From Mesostigma viride (lineage: Eukaryota; Streptophyta; Mesostigmatophyceae; Mesostigmatales; Mesostigmataceae), in assembly GCA_009746045.1 (NCBI GenBank), contig RPFO01000041.1, positions 9,516,468-9,580,467 on the forward strand: a stretch of DNA of 64,000 bases, in the 5' to 3' direction. The notes beneath the pieces are model-generated. The model worked only from the letters and a program-made list of their open reading frames with translations, was not told the origin of the DNA and searched no databases. Positions 1 through 10,826 of this stretch are shown piece by piece. Position 1 is the stretch's first letter. Every line of letters begins with the position of its first letter. The translations under genes and the position numbers were made by a program.

Positions 1-1513
1 AACTGCCGTCAAAGTCAGTGGGGTCAAGACGAGCGTTTTCATTTTTGGTAGAATGTGCATTTTAAATTATGTTGTAAGAGCTAGGCACCTACCACTTCAG
101 GGATGATAAACAATTAGTTGCTGAACAGTTTGAGCCATTGGGGTCATCATTTGGGTGGGTATACCAGCAGTTACACCCAGTACAGCCCATAGGGGTACCG
201 TTGGTAAAAAGCAACCAAGGGGGTAGGAGTGGGCATACTACCTACTAATACCTACTAATATGGCCCCCAACCATGCCAAACAATACATTTCCCTTCCACA
301 ATGATGGGGAAACATAACTGCATCATCACACTGCCCTTACATGGCACCTATGTGCAGGTGCCACCTTGTCCATGCACGTAGGTAACGTGGTACGGATACC
401 CTACGCAAGGCATGCATTCTAGGAGGCAGCCACCAACAAACTAGTGATTTTAAGCCTATTTCAGCCTGCCCTAGCAAGGATAAACTAGGCCTAAGCTGCT
501 ATAGCTTTCCAGGTGATGGCCAGCACACCTGGTGGCACATGCTGACAATGGGAAGCTTCTACTCACCGGTTACATGCTTGATGATGCCACAGAGACCAGC
601 CAACTGCCTCACACTCATGCAATATGTGTGTGGGAAATGTATAACAAACATATATGGAGGTATTCAAACCCATACAGCCTCTAAAACTTATCACCATCAC
701 CCTGTGGCAGGTCAACTGACTGAGGGAAGCATCTAAGAAGGGTGTTTTAGAAAGGGGCCAGGCCAGGGTCAAGAAAGAGCATGAATAATGCAAAAAGAAT
801 GTGCTACACAAGCTAGAACGTATATATAAACGTCAAACATCGATAGGAAAACGATGCTTAAGCTTTACCAGGCATGGATGGCGTTACCTTGGCCCAGGCG
901 GTGGCCGCAAAATGGCGCATTTCGGCACACCAAAGTTGTGCAGCATGGTCGCTGGATTCGGCGACCCTTGCACGTTTACGACTAATATGTATCATAAAAA
1001 GTACAAAGAAACCGATATATCCTTTAAAATACGCCGGAAAGGTATTGCTGTCAACGTTTCTATCGTCCGGCCTGATCGCAGTTTGTTTCCAGCAAGAACG
1101 CTGCCGACACCTATCAAATGGCATTCCCGCGAACCAAAAATTGGCCTGTATGATCTTTAGGACGTATAAAATCAATATATTAAGTTTGGCCAGAAAATTC
1201 GAACGCAAACGTAAATGCCATGCGTGGGCGCAAGCCGCCATGGCCAGGTCGTCGTTTTCCGGAATGCACGTTGTACGTGAAAAAGTACCCTGACCCCTTG
1301 TACTTTGACGGTCTGGAACACCTGTTAAACTTGGTCAAAATATAGCAAACCCTAGTATCATAATCTGGAGAAACTTATAAACTTTCATTCTTCTCAGCTA
1401 AACGTTTCCTAATTCCCAATAGTATTCTTGCAAACTGGTCCCCGGAGTAGGTGCCGACAAATCGGCTGTAAGTCACTTTTTGGCGGAAAATCGGCAGCAA
1501 GACCATTTAGGGG
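1..1513 (-). mobile_element. Non-autonomous piggyBac-like element, truncated by window start
   Basis: This stretch is the reverse complement of the element at 18614-20313, base for base over most of its length. Its right end reads CCATTTAGGGG followed by TTAA at 1514-1517, the terminal sequence and target site of the autonomous piggyBac-type element at 28478-40649. The other end, about 190 bp including its terminal repeat, lies outside the window. Short open frames inside it also occur in the other copy but have no recognisable domain, so I treat it as non-coding and mobilised in trans. Confidence 0.8.
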
Positions 1514-1517
1514 TTAA

Positions 1518-3050
1518 TACTAGCCGTGCAGATTCGGGATATTCTACCCCCGGTCTGTACGGTTAGCGTCTTACTAGCATCACTGAACATAAGGGTTTAA
1601 TGACGTCAGTTAGCTAGGGATAAGGGAGGTTTTGCGACTAAAAGCCGCTCTGGCTGGTTTTGTCGGCCTCTTTCTTTGCTCCCCACCCACCCACCCTTGT
1701 CTTGGTTGCCTCTAGGGCAACGTACTTCATGAAGGGCCTTGAACGGCGTGCCTCCGGGCATGTCAATAGTGTCACATGTATGCTTCCACTTATTGTTTTA
1801 ATGAAGATGCTGTTTTTTGTGGGAGCTACGTGGGACATGAAAGTATATAGAACCATTATTTAGGAAATCATTTACAAGAAAAAGTGGTATACACTATTAT
1901 TTTTTTAAAGTTCGGCAATCTATAATAGTAAGACATACCGGATGGCAGGTTTATCAGCGGCCTCCAGGGCTATAGCGTCTGGCTGCAGCGTGACCGTTTG
2001 GTGCTATGACTGATTTCAGTAGATGTGCAGAAAAAAATTTATTACCATGACACCAGGAATCGAACCCAGAACCTCATTGTACATTTCTGCATGGTAACGA
2101 TGTCAACCAAACATCCGAATGTTCCAGGGTAAATGGGCTGGAGGTCGTCTCTTTTTATACCTGCGGTCACAAGCAAGGGTGACGGCATATTGGATGTCGT
2201 CCAATCCGCTAGCTTCAGGTTACAAAAAATGGGATGGAGCTTTTGCACCAGCGCCGCGCTTCCAGTTTTCAGTTCCGTGGGGAGGAACGAGGATGCCACG
2301 TTTCCAATTTTTACAATACCGTTCAGCCCTGTGACGCCGCGTCCGGTTTGCGAATAGCGACCGTCCCATTGCCCATCGAAAAAGAAGCGCAGCCGCAGAG
2401 AGACCCCATAGCTGATACGAGCTGCCATATCGTTTCGACGTTTGCATGCTACCTGCTGGATTATAAAATCCTACGTTGATACCTGCCTGGTGCCGGAAGT
2501 TTACAAGGAAATCGGTCTGCTTTCGCCGCACAACGAAAAAAGGTGAGCTTTTGCCGCATCCTGGATGGTAGGCTGACTAAAATTGTTCTATCAAAAACGG
2601 CAACTAAACAGCGCATGCACGCCGACGACACACAGTTAGCCAGCTGGGCGAAGACATGTCCTTGCTGCCATCGCAAGAAACTCTACATTGCAGCAAGAGT
2701 GATAAATCTCCCTGGGTTCCTTCTTTTCGTTGCTAGCTAAACCCTGCAGACATCTCGGTAGAGTCAGCTAAGCCGATCCTAATCCACATCTGGCATCCAT
2801 CTCTTTAGTCTAGTTGCCCTGGAGCGTTTCTTGGTCTCGCACATGTCGATCATGGTGGTGCTAGGCTTTCACTTGGGTCACCCTTTCAATGTTTGCTATG
2901 CCTTTGGTCGGGTTAGGTTATAGGTGTAGATGTGCACATACTGCATTTGCCGCGTTTCTAATCGGTGCTCCTGTTAATGCTGTTTTTCCCCCTTCCTTTG
3001 TGCGTGCAGGTAAATGTGCAACGAATATGGGCTCTTTATCCCTGGCTGCA
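1518..3050. other. Unassigned spacer left of the satellite
   Basis: No gene is supported here. Several frames of 60-130 codons overlap on both strands but none shows a domain, repeat structure or plausible splice context. The only notable signal is a tRNA-like B box near 2060 (separate entry). The right edge runs into the satellite at about 3051. Confidence 0.5.
2040..2096 (-). other. tRNA-related fragment (possible tRNA-derived SINE or pseudogene)
   Basis: On the minus strand an exact RNA polymerase III B-box consensus (GGTTCGATTCC) lies at 2056-2066 in a T-arm-like context. An 8-bp stem (TTACCATG with CATGGTAA) can close a structure around it. The space for a D-arm is missing and spacing from T-stem to acceptor is off by about three bases, so this is not a functional cytosolic tRNA. 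A tRNA-derived repeat is the likeliest reading; chance cannot be excluded. Confidence 0.25.
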
Positions 3051-3435
3051 TCGTGGTGGGGTGCTGCTACGCATCAATACATGTGGGGGGGTGATGCTAC
3101 GTATCAATACATGTGGGGGGGTGATGCTACGTATAAATACATGTGGGGGGGTGATGCTACGTATAAATACATGTGGGGGGGTGCTGGCACGAATAATTAA
3201 ATGTGGGGGGGTGCTGGCATGAATAATTAAATGTGGGGGGGTGCTGGCATGAATAATTAAATGTGGGGGGGTGCTGCTACGTATAAATACATGTGGGGGG
3301 GTGATGCTACGTATCAATACATGTGGGGGGGTGATGCTACGTATCAATACATGTGGGGGGGTGATGCTACGTATCAATACATGTGGGGGGGTGATGCTAC
3401 GTATCAATACATGTGGGGGGGTGATGCTACGTATC
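3051..3435. repeat. 30-bp satellite, left segment
   Basis: About 13 tandem units of 30 bp. Each ends in ATGTGGGGGG and carries one of two bodies: GTGATGCTACGTATMAATAC (type X) or GTGCTGGCATGAATAATTAA (type Y). Because 30 is a multiple of three, the array gives long frames in several phases that are not genes. The array stops within a unit at 3435, where the DIRS element begins, and resumes at 8768 with the next bases of the same unit. Confidence 0.95.
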
Positions 3436-3632
3436 CATTTCTGGCCTTGCCTTGCTTTGCATGCATCACCACAAAACATCAAATTTATTACAATATGTGT
3501 GCTAGCTCTATACGGTGGAATAACACAGACATGTCTACCAGATGGCAACACGGCCATCTGTATGCTAGGGTGAGCACACTATGTGAATGTGCAGGGCCAG
3601 CCCACAGCAGCTGTGCCCCTGCTCTACCCCGT
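3436..3632 (-). repeat. Split direct repeat B2 (outer)
   Basis: Near-identical to 3864-4057, with a few substitutions and a small indel near its start (GCATCACCACAAAAC against GCTACACCACTAAAC). It forms the terminal end of the DIRS element abutting satellite. Confidence 0.92.
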
Positions 3633-3653
3633 TTGCCAGGGTGGGTGGGTGGG

Positions 3654-3863
3654 AGGCAAAAGAAACAACCTGCTTCCCTAGAATGGAAGCCCACCCTTTA
3701 TAGCAACCACCTCTCCAGCCAACCCCTACCTGGGTGGCTGGGGTACGGGTGCCAGCACAAAAAATATTTTTTCTAAAATTATTTTTTCCTTTGGTGCTAT
3801 ACGGCGTTGCATTCTCCGCTCAGCAGGTTAGTCATAGATAAAATGAGCATAGCTCACCAAATC
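3654..3863 (-). repeat. Split direct repeat A2 (inner)
   Basis: 210 bp, matching 8558-8767 without a difference that I can see. It lies between B2 and B1 and supplies the template that restores the element ends during replication. Confidence 0.93.
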
Positions 3864-4057
3864 CATTTCTGGCCTTGCCTTGCTTTGCATGCTACACCAC
3901 TAAACATCAAATTTATTACAATATGTGTGCTAGCTCTATACGGTGGAATAACACAGACATGTCTACCAGATGGCAACACGGCCATCTGTATGCTAGGGTG
4001 AGCACACTATGTGAATGTGCAGGGCCAGCCCACAACAGCTGTGCCCCTGCTCTACCC
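3864..4057 (-). repeat. Split direct repeat B1 (inner)
   Basis: Copy of B2, located directly downstream of the recombinase gene in element orientation. It abuts A2 at 3863/3864, reproducing the circle junction. Confidence 0.92.
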
Positions 4058-4258
4058 ACATCTCCTTACATGGCTAACAGCCGAAAAATACGTAGGACAT
4101 GCAAAAAAGAAAACTTAACCTACCTAGCTATGGGGGTACTTTGTCCCAACCCAGGTTCACCCTCGGGTTAGTTAAACCATTTCCCCCCTGACCTCCCACA
4201 CAAGGGTGAGGTCAGTTGATAGCTAAAAGACGAGAGATAAAAAAAAAACAGGAGGACG

Positions 4259-7189
4259 TCAAAACACGACGCCACCGAAGTGGCGCCGGAACGCCGCTGG
4301 GTCAAAACCCAGGGCCTGAGCCCAGAGGGCGGGTGGGATGTCGCGCCCCAGGAGGCTGCGGTGGAGGCCAATGTAGCGCGTGACCGAGAGGGCCGAAGCC
4401 CACCGGCCACGCAGCTGGATGGCCTCCGGCGACTCGCCAGCGATGGCGTCGTGCGTCGCCCCCCCATGCCGGAGGCTGTGAAAAGAAAACATCCCTGGGA
4501 TGCCCATGCGGGCCTGCACAGCCTCCCACTGCTGCCTAGCCTGGCTGTACGTTAAGCCCCGAAAGAGGAGTGCATCCGGGGGCTGGCCAGCCGTCAGACG
4601 TCGCAGGAGCCACAAAGAAAGTGGATCCCGGACGAGGACGTGCTGGGCCGCCCCCTGCGCAGTTTTGGGGTTGCGCAGCACAAGGGCACCGACCATGGGC
4701 CCTGGCTCGAGAAGGGGGTGGCCGGGATGAGCCACATCCCGAACCCGCAGCCCTAGCGCCTCGCTAATGCGTAAATACTGCTGGAAAGCAATAATAATCA
4801 ACGCACTCAAGTGCACCTGTCGACGTGAAACTAGCAACAGGGCAGTGAAATAGCAAAGGCGCCAGGGCATAGGCGGAGGGCTGACAGCCGGAACAAGCCG
4901 CTGCCAACCTGCTAGCAGGCGGTCCGCCAGTACCCAATTCCGAACAATGTCGGGGTAGTACAGGTGGAGACAGGCCTTGGCATGCTGGCATAAGGTACGC
5001 CCCCGCCCGCCCCTGGCATGGTAGACAGCAGAAATCCACTCACAGAAAATGGCTTCCGCGTCAGCTGGGTCGACAGGGCCAGGTGGCGCCCACGCCACGT
5101 AGACAGCCGCCGCACGCCGGTACGCTGGCAAGGTAGACACAGGGTTGACTGTGCCTTCCAAAAGTGCCAAGTCCCGAGGGCGTCGCGCCCCCTCAGGCCC
5201 AGGGTTGGGATGCACGTCACCACACCGGGTCAAGTCAGGAATCCAAGCGCCACGCCGACTGGCCTTGTCAGCTGGGTTGTGGTCGGTAGCCACCCAGACC
5301 CAGTGGCTCTGCGTGTCGCCAGCCAGTGACAGAGCGCAGTAGCGCCGAACCAGCTGGTTGAGGCGGTAGGAAGACGACCGCCCTCTGACAAACGCCCCCA
5401 CCACAGCACTGGAGTCTACGAGCCGGACGACTCGCTTACCTCGACACGCCTTGGTCCGGCACGACCACTCGACCCCCTGTGTCGCAGCAATCGCCTCCTT
5501 GACGTTGATGTGGTTAGGCTGCCCCCGCCACCGGTAGGACAGTGCCGTACGCCAGTGGCCACTATCCAGCAGGCTGTAGTCCCCCTCCTCCATGCGCTCC
5601 AGGTCCCAGTCCTCCCCAGACGTTAAAGCTGTCGTCCGCCACCCCCGCGCTTCGCGCCGGGTCGCCAGCCGGGCACAATCGGCCCCAGGCAGGTCCCTGT
5701 AGACCACCCCACCGCCGGAGCCGCTCGCATCACTTGCGACGACCCGGTCAGAAAGGGGCCGGGCCCTGGCCGCCCTCAAAAAGGGGGCCAGGTCGATCGC
5801 CGCCTGAAGCTCCTGGCGGGCCCCCGCAGGGAGGCGCCAGCGGCGCCCAGGCAGGGAGGCATTCATGGCTGCTAGCAGCCGGTACGTCTCAGACCACACC
5901 GAAAGCATGGGGCGGCACAGCAGATGCATCCACACCCACTTCCCAAGCACAGAACTAAGTTCGCGGTAGTATGTAAACCCGCGATCTAAGATTCTATGAG
6001 TAGCAGCGATAACTGCCACCACACGCTCAGGAACAGGCACCACGTCACCATCTCTTTGGTGAATGACACCCACCGCCTGCACACCAGTCTGCTCTGCTGT
6101 CGCCCGTACCACCTTGTCAGACTTCTGCACCAGCCCAACAGCGGCGTAGGCAGCCTGAACACGATCTAGCTGCTGATTCACCCCATCCACCGACGCACAG
6201 TGGGTGAAATGGAGGTCATCGATCGTCACAGCATGCATACCTTCCAGATCCTGCCGAGATTCGAAGCACGGCGAGGGCGCCAAGGGCGCAGCAGGGTCCT
6301 CCTCCAGCCTCAGCCGGACGGTCTCCCCCGCCTCGTTGGCCTCCGCCACCAGGATCAGCGCGGACATGTTGATGCTCAGCCCACGACTAGCCTCCAACGG
6401 CGGCTTGGGGCCACAGCGGTACAACACAGACTGATGCACACACTGGGCCACGGCGACGGCCAGCTTGTTGCCCATTGGCCAGCACAACATCCACGGCCAC
6501 ACCTTCCGACGAGCCCCACTCAGGCCCACCAGATCCGACCACACCGGCATCCACGCACAGTACCGCCGCATCCAAACTGGCAGGCGGAGTCTGTTGTAGT
6601 ACGAATCCAAATCTGATACGCCCCCAAAAACATCCTCCCCAGCGCGCGTGGGCAAATCGCAAATCACGCCAAGGTGTGGTAAAAAAGCGGGCATAGGATC
6701 TGGTAGTGGCATGTTGCCACGCCGGTTGTCCACAATCAGCCGTATACGGCCGTCGGGCTTTCCGACCCCAAAAGTACCGTTCACCATAGGCGGCTCCTCC
6801 TCAAAAAATCCACCCAAAATCCCCCTCTCCACACACACCGTGCAAACCCGCGCGAACTCCTCCATGCTACACCCCCGCGAGATCCGCATCGACTTCTGCA
6901 AGATCCGCTCTGCTGGGCTCAGCGTCCGTACCATCCTACTCTCATCATTCAAAATTGCTCCCCAAGAGGGGGGTAGTAAGTTCAGCACATCCACTTGGCC
7001 ACCTTCCCCCGGACCAGGCAAAGCCAAGCGTGCGGCCACTAACGGTTCGTAAGGGGCTCCTTCAGCATATTCACCCCCATCCACTACAGATCCTGCCATT
7101 GCCGCTACGGAACCACCGTTCCGGCGGACAAAGGACCTGCAAGCATCATCGATCCCATCTAGGGCCGCCTGCTGCAGAGGCCCGGGCAC
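4259..7189 (-). CDS. DIRS polyprotein: reverse transcriptase, RNase H, tyrosine recombinase
   Basis: 976 codons, uninterrupted. The RT palm shows SDLDSYYNRLRLP (about residue 195) and TIDDLHF (about 322), the latter replacing the usual YxDD. RNase H follows with SDASGSG (about 485), a glutamate in NVKEA, VDSSAVV and TDHNPADKASR. The C-terminal third is a tyrosine recombinase with R in YLRISEA (about 810), HSLRHGG (about 906) and the nucleophile in TRYIG (about 938). Instead of an integrase, this enzyme would insert a circular cDNA, matching the absence of a target duplication. A 2A-like motif (GDVHPNPGP, about 657-665) separates RNase H and recombinase. The methyltransferase-like domain of some DIRS elements is not apparent. 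Confidence 0.93.
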   Translation of the reverse strand: MPGPLQQAALDGIDDACRSFVRRNGGSVAAMAGSVVDGGEYAEGAPYEPLVAARLALPGPGEGGQVDVLNLLPPSWGAILNDESRMVRTLSPAERILQKSMRISRGCSMEEFARVCTVCVERGILGGFFEEEPPMVNGTFGVGKPDGRIRLIVDNRRGNMPLPDPMPAFLPHLGVICDLPTRAGEDVFGGVSDLDSYYNRLRLPVWMRRYCAWMPVWSDLVGLSGARRKVWPWMLCWPMGNKLAVAVAQCVHQSVLYRCGPKPPLEASRGLSINMSALILVAEANEAGETVRLRLEEDPAAPLAPSPCFESRQDLEGMHAVTIDDLHFTHCASVDGVNQQLDRVQAAYAAVGLVQKSDKVVRATAEQTGVQAVGVIHQRDGDVVPVPERVVAVIAATHRILDRGFTYYRELSSVLGKWVWMHLLCRPMLSVWSETYRLLAAMNASLPGRRWRLPAGARQELQAAIDLAPFLRAARARPLSDRVVASDASGSGGGVVYRDLPGADCARLATRREARGWRTTALTSGEDWDLERMEEGDYSLLDSGHWRTALSYRWRGQPNHINVKEAIAATQGVEWSCRTKACRGKRVVRLVDSSAVVGAFVRGRSSSYRLNQLVRRYCALSLAGDTQSHWVWVATDHNPADKASRRGAWIPDLTRCGDVHPNPGPEGARRPRDLALLEGTVNPVSTLPAYRRAAAVYVAWAPPGPVDPADAEAIFCEWISAVYHARGGRGRTLCQHAKACLHLYYPDIVRNWVLADRLLAGWQRLVPAVSPPPMPWRLCYFTALLLVSRRQVHLSALIIIAFQQYLRISEALGLRVRDVAHPGHPLLEPGPMVGALVLRNPKTAQGAAQHVLVRDPLSLWLLRRLTAGQPPDALLFRGLTYSQARQQWEAVQARMGIPGMFSFHSLRHGGATHDAIAGESPEAIQLRGRWASALSVTRYIGLHRSLLGRDIPPALWAQALGFDPAAFRRHFGGVVF

Positions 7190-7385
7190 ACGGGCTGAAT
7201 CTACAGCAGGCGGGTCTCGCCCCCCCCCCCCATCCAGTTTAACGCCCTAACCGTCTGACAGGCTAGTGTGCGAGCATTAAAAGCCCGACTCATCCTATCG
7301 CGCCTACGGCCTGAGCGTACCTGCTGCCACCAGTCACGAGGTGGCAGGGGTGCTGGAAGAGGTAGTGGAAGAAGGCACCGCTCCC

Positions 7386-8489
7386 TCACTTGTTGTTGTT
7401 GGACGGGCCGCCCTGCCCCTTCTTGCCGGGACCCTGCTCCAGCTTGTGCTGCAGCTTCCCCATGCTCATCGCCGCCCGCACCGCCGGAGACGCCAGCATT
7501 GCTCCACCCTCCTGGAATGGCAGCATTGCCGACGGCGTCCCCTTCCACCCCGTCGACCCCACATCCACCAGCTGGCATGCCGTGATCAGCTTTGCCAGGT
7601 ACTCGGCTGCTGCCAGCTCCAGAATTACTTCGGAGCGTGGCGTGGCCCAGTAGCCAAATTCTGTCACCATCGTGTCCAGAATTCCTGCCATCTGCAGGAG
7701 CAGCATCCTCCTCTCCCCGCTGGCTGAGCTGCCGTGCATCGTCAGCATTAACGATGCACGGATTGACTTCCCCCCCACGCTCTCTGCGTAGTCCAGCATC
7801 CCCGGCAGCACCGCCTCCAGCATGTTGCTCACCAGGACCGGCACTGCATGCCCGCTCAGCGCCACCCCCTTCGTGCGCGCCAGCCTGCCAGCAGTCGCCG
7901 CTGCGGCTGGGCTTGCAGTTGCTGGAGTCTTTGCCTGGTCCAGCAGCTTCGACATGGCCGATATCAGGTCGCCAATATCTCCGCCAGTGCGGGCGTTGCC
8001 CGGGCGGGATGGAAGCCCTCCCGCTGGCGTTGCATAGCCCGTCTCGGTGCCCAGCAGCCGACCTATGTTCCGGTCTAGGTCCGCCACATCCTGGTCGATC
8101 GCCCCAGGGGCGCCATCCTCCTCGCCAGCGCCCGGTCCACCATGCCCCGCCCCTCCGCTTCCACCTGCCGAAGGGGGAACACCCCCAGCTCCCACCCCAC
8201 CTGCTGACACTGGTGGATCCGGCTCTGCAATAGCCTCCCCCAGTTGCGCTGCTAGCACATCGGCCAGGGCCTCCTCCCCATCCCAGTCGCTGACAAACCC
8301 CCTTTTCTCCAACACGTCCATGACGTTCTTGGCACGCCCCGGATTGAGCTTCTGGATCCGCTCTAGCCAATGCCCCTCCCCTAGGATCTTCTGGACCGCA
8401 GTTGCGGCCTCCTTTGGGGTGCATCCCTCCCTGGCTTCTTGCTTGAGCTTTGCTATGAAATTCCGCTCTGGGGCTGTCACTGAGGTCAT
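7386..8489 (-). CDS. DIRS gag-like protein
   Basis: 367 codons from ATG at 8489, upstream of the RT gene in the same direction with a gap of about 200 bp. The N-terminal 90 residues are charged and helical, followed by a Gly/Pro/Ala-rich linker. A helical C-terminal half (for example TRSEVILELAAAEYLAKL-like segments) ends in a basic, Asn-rich tail. No zinc knuckle is visible. The gag role is inferred from position and composition, since gag of DIRS elements is poorly conserved. An overlapping frame on the same strand reaching into A1 is a shadow. Confidence 0.7.
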   Translation of the reverse strand: MTSVTAPERNFIAKLKQEAREGCTPKEAATAVQKILGEGHWLERIQKLNPGRAKNVMDVLEKRGFVSDWDGEEALADVLAAQLGEAIAEPDPPVSAGGVGAGGVPPSAGGSGGAGHGGPGAGEEDGAPGAIDQDVADLDRNIGRLLGTETGYATPAGGLPSRPGNARTGGDIGDLISAMSKLLDQAKTPATASPAAAATAGRLARTKGVALSGHAVPVLVSNMLEAVLPGMLDYAESVGGKSIRASLMLTMHGSSASGERRMLLLQMAGILDTMVTEFGYWATPRSEVILELAAAEYLAKLITACQLVDVGSTGWKGTPSAMLPFQEGGAMLASPAVRAAMSMGKLQHKLEQGPGKKGQGGPSNNNK

Positions 8490-8557
8490 GGTGGGTTATA
8501 ATGCTTGATGTGTTATATTGCGTTTTGTTTTTTGTGATGTGGTCACTTGAGGTTCTC

Positions 8558-8767
8558 AGGCAAAAGAAACAACCTGCTTCCCTAGAATGGAAGCCCACCC
8601 TTTATAGCAACCACCTCTCCAGCCAACCCCTACCTGGGTGGCTGGGGTACGGGTGCCAGCACAAAAAATATTTTTTCTAAAATTATTTTTTCCTTTGGTG
8701 CTATACGGCGTTGCATTCTCCGCTCAGCAGGTTAGTCATAGATAAAATGAGCATAGCTCACCAAATC
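8558..8767 (-). repeat. Split direct repeat A1 (outer)
   Basis: 210 bp matching A2. It is the 5' end of the DIRS element in coding orientation and so should contain its promoter. It ends with ATAGATAAAATGAGCATAGC, a string also present near the 5' end of the LINE-like element at 40714. Confidence 0.92.
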
Positions 8768-10826
8768 AATACATGTGTGTGGGGGATGCTACGTATAATT
8801 AAATGTGGGGGGGTGATGCTACGGATCAATACATGTGGGGGGTGCTGCTACGTATCAATACATGTGTGGGGGGTGCTGCTACGTATCAATACATGTGGGG
8901 GGGGGATGCTACGTATCAATACATGTGGGGGGGGATGCTACGTATCAATACATGTGGGGGGTGATGCTACGTATAAATACATGTGGGGGGGTGATGCTAC
9001 GTATAAATACATGTGGGGCATTGCTGGCATGAATAAATAAATGTGGGGGGGTGATGCTACGTATCAATACATGTGGGGGGTTGCTGGCATGAGTAAATAA
9101 ATGTGGGGGGGTGCTGGCATGAATAATTAAATGTGGGGGGGTGCTGGCATGAATAAATGAATGTGGGGCGTTGCTGGCATGAATAAATAAATGTGGGGGG
9201 GTGCTGCTACGTATACATGCATGTGGGGGGTTGCTGGCATGAATAATTAAATGTGGGGGGATGATGGCATGAATAATTAAATGTGGGGGGGTGCTGGCAT
9301 GAATAAATAAATGTGGGGGGTGGATGCTACGTATAAATACATGTGGGGGGGTGATGCTACGTATCAATACATGTGGGGGGTTGCTGGCATGAATAAATAA
9401 ATGTGGGGGGTGATGGCATGAATAAATAAATGTGGGGGGGTGCTGCTACGTATAATAAATGCATGTGGGGCGTTGCTGGCATGAATAAATAAATGTGGGG
9501 GGGTGATGCTACGTATACATGCATGTGGGGGGTTGCTGGCATGAATAAATAAATGTGGGGGGGGTGATGGCATGAATAATTAAATGTGGGGGGGTGCTGG
9601 CATGAATTATTGAATGTGGGGGGGTGCTGGCATGAATAATTAAATGTGGGGGGGTGCTGGCATGAATAAATAAATGTGGGGGGTTGCTGGCATGAATAAA
9701 TGAATGTGGGGGGTGATGGCATGAATAAATAAATGTGGGGGGATGATGGCATGAATAAATTAATGTGGGGGGATGCTGGCATGAATAAATAAATGTGGGG
9801 GGGGTGCTGCTACGTATACATGCATGTGGGGGGTTGCTGGCATGAATAAATAATTGTGGGGGGGTGATGGCATGAATAAATAAATGTGGGGGGGTGATGG
9901 CATGAATAAATGAATGTGGGGGGGTGATGGCATGAATAAATAAAGGTGGGGGGGTGCTGGCATGAATAAATAAATGTGGGGGTTTGCTGGCATGAATAAA
10001 TGAATGTGGGGGGGTGATGGCATGAATAATTAAATGTGGGGGGGTGATGGCATGAATAAATGAATGTGGGGGGGTGATGGCATGAATGATTAAATGTGGG
10101 GGGGTGCTGCTACGTATACATGCATGTGTGGGGTTGCTGGCATGAACAAATAAATGTGGGGGGGTGATGGCATGAATAAATAAATGTTGGGGGGTGCTGG
10201 CATGAATAATTAAATGTGGGGGGTGCTGCTACGTATACAAAATGTTGGGGGGTGCTGGCATGAATAATTAAATGTGGGGGGGTGCTGGCATGAATAAATA
10301 AATGTGGGGGGGTGCTGCTACGTATAAATGCATGTGGGGGGTTGCTGGCATGAATAAATAAATGTGGGGGGGTGATGCTACGTATAAATACATGTGGGGG
10401 GGTGATGCTGCGTATCAATACATGTGGGGGGGTGCTGGCATGAATAATTAAATGTGGGGGGGTGCTGGCGTGAATAAATAAATGTGGGGGGGTGCTGCTA
10501 CGTATAAATGCATGTGGGGCGTTGCTGGCATGAATAAATAAATGTGGGGGGGTGCTGCTACGTATAAATACATGTGGGGGGGTGATGCTACGTATCAATA
10601 CATGTGGGGGGTTGCTGGCATGAATAAATAAATGTGGGGGGGTGCTGGCATGAATCAATGAATGTGGGGGGGTGATGGCATGAATAAATAAATGTGGGGG
10701 GGTGCTGCTACGTATACATGCATGTGGGGGGGTGCTGGCATGAATAAATAAATGTGGGGGGGTGATGGCATGAATAATTAAATGTGGGGGGGTGATGGCA
10801 TGAATTATTAAATGTGGGGGGTGCTG
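8768..10826. repeat. 30-bp satellite, main segment
   Basis: About 68 units of 29-31 bp, continuing the unit interrupted at 3435. Type X (TGCTACGTATMAATACATG) and type Y (TGGCATGAATAAATAAATG) are mixed irregularly and all end in a run of 5-8 G. Length variation is mostly in the G run. Minus-strand frames read as repeats of PPHLFIHAS and related strings and are artefacts of the 30-bp period. The array ends in TGCTG, which is duplicated at the far side of the large LTR element (28363-28367). Confidence 0.95.

Larger units (their letters stand above)
3436..8767 (-). mobile_element. PAT-type DIRS retrotransposon (tyrosine recombinase) inserted in the satellite
   Basis: Coding strand is minus. In element order it reads A1 (8558-8767), gag-like gene, RT/RNaseH/recombinase gene, B1 (3864-4057), A2 (3654-3863), B2 (3436-3632). 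This is the split-direct-repeat layout of PAT-like DIRS elements. The inner A2/B1 junction reads CCAAATC|CATTTCT, which is what joining the two outer ends would give, as expected for a circular intermediate. There is no target duplication: the satellite unit is interrupted cleanly between ACGTATC and AATACATG. Both genes are open, so the copy looks recent and possibly complete. Confidence 0.93.

Noticed and set aside
801-1293. Overlapping frames in the non-autonomous piggyBac-like copies as genes
   Set aside because: Conserved only because the copies are near-identical; frames on both strands are equally open and the older relative at 21.5 kb does not preserve them.
2040-2096. Functional tRNA gene
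   Set aside because: B box is perfect but D-arm is missing and acceptor spacing is wrong; kept only as a tRNA-related fragment.
5542-8508. Plus-strand frames opposite the DIRS genes
   Set aside because: GC-rich shadows of the minus-strand genes with Pro/Ala/Arg-rich composition.
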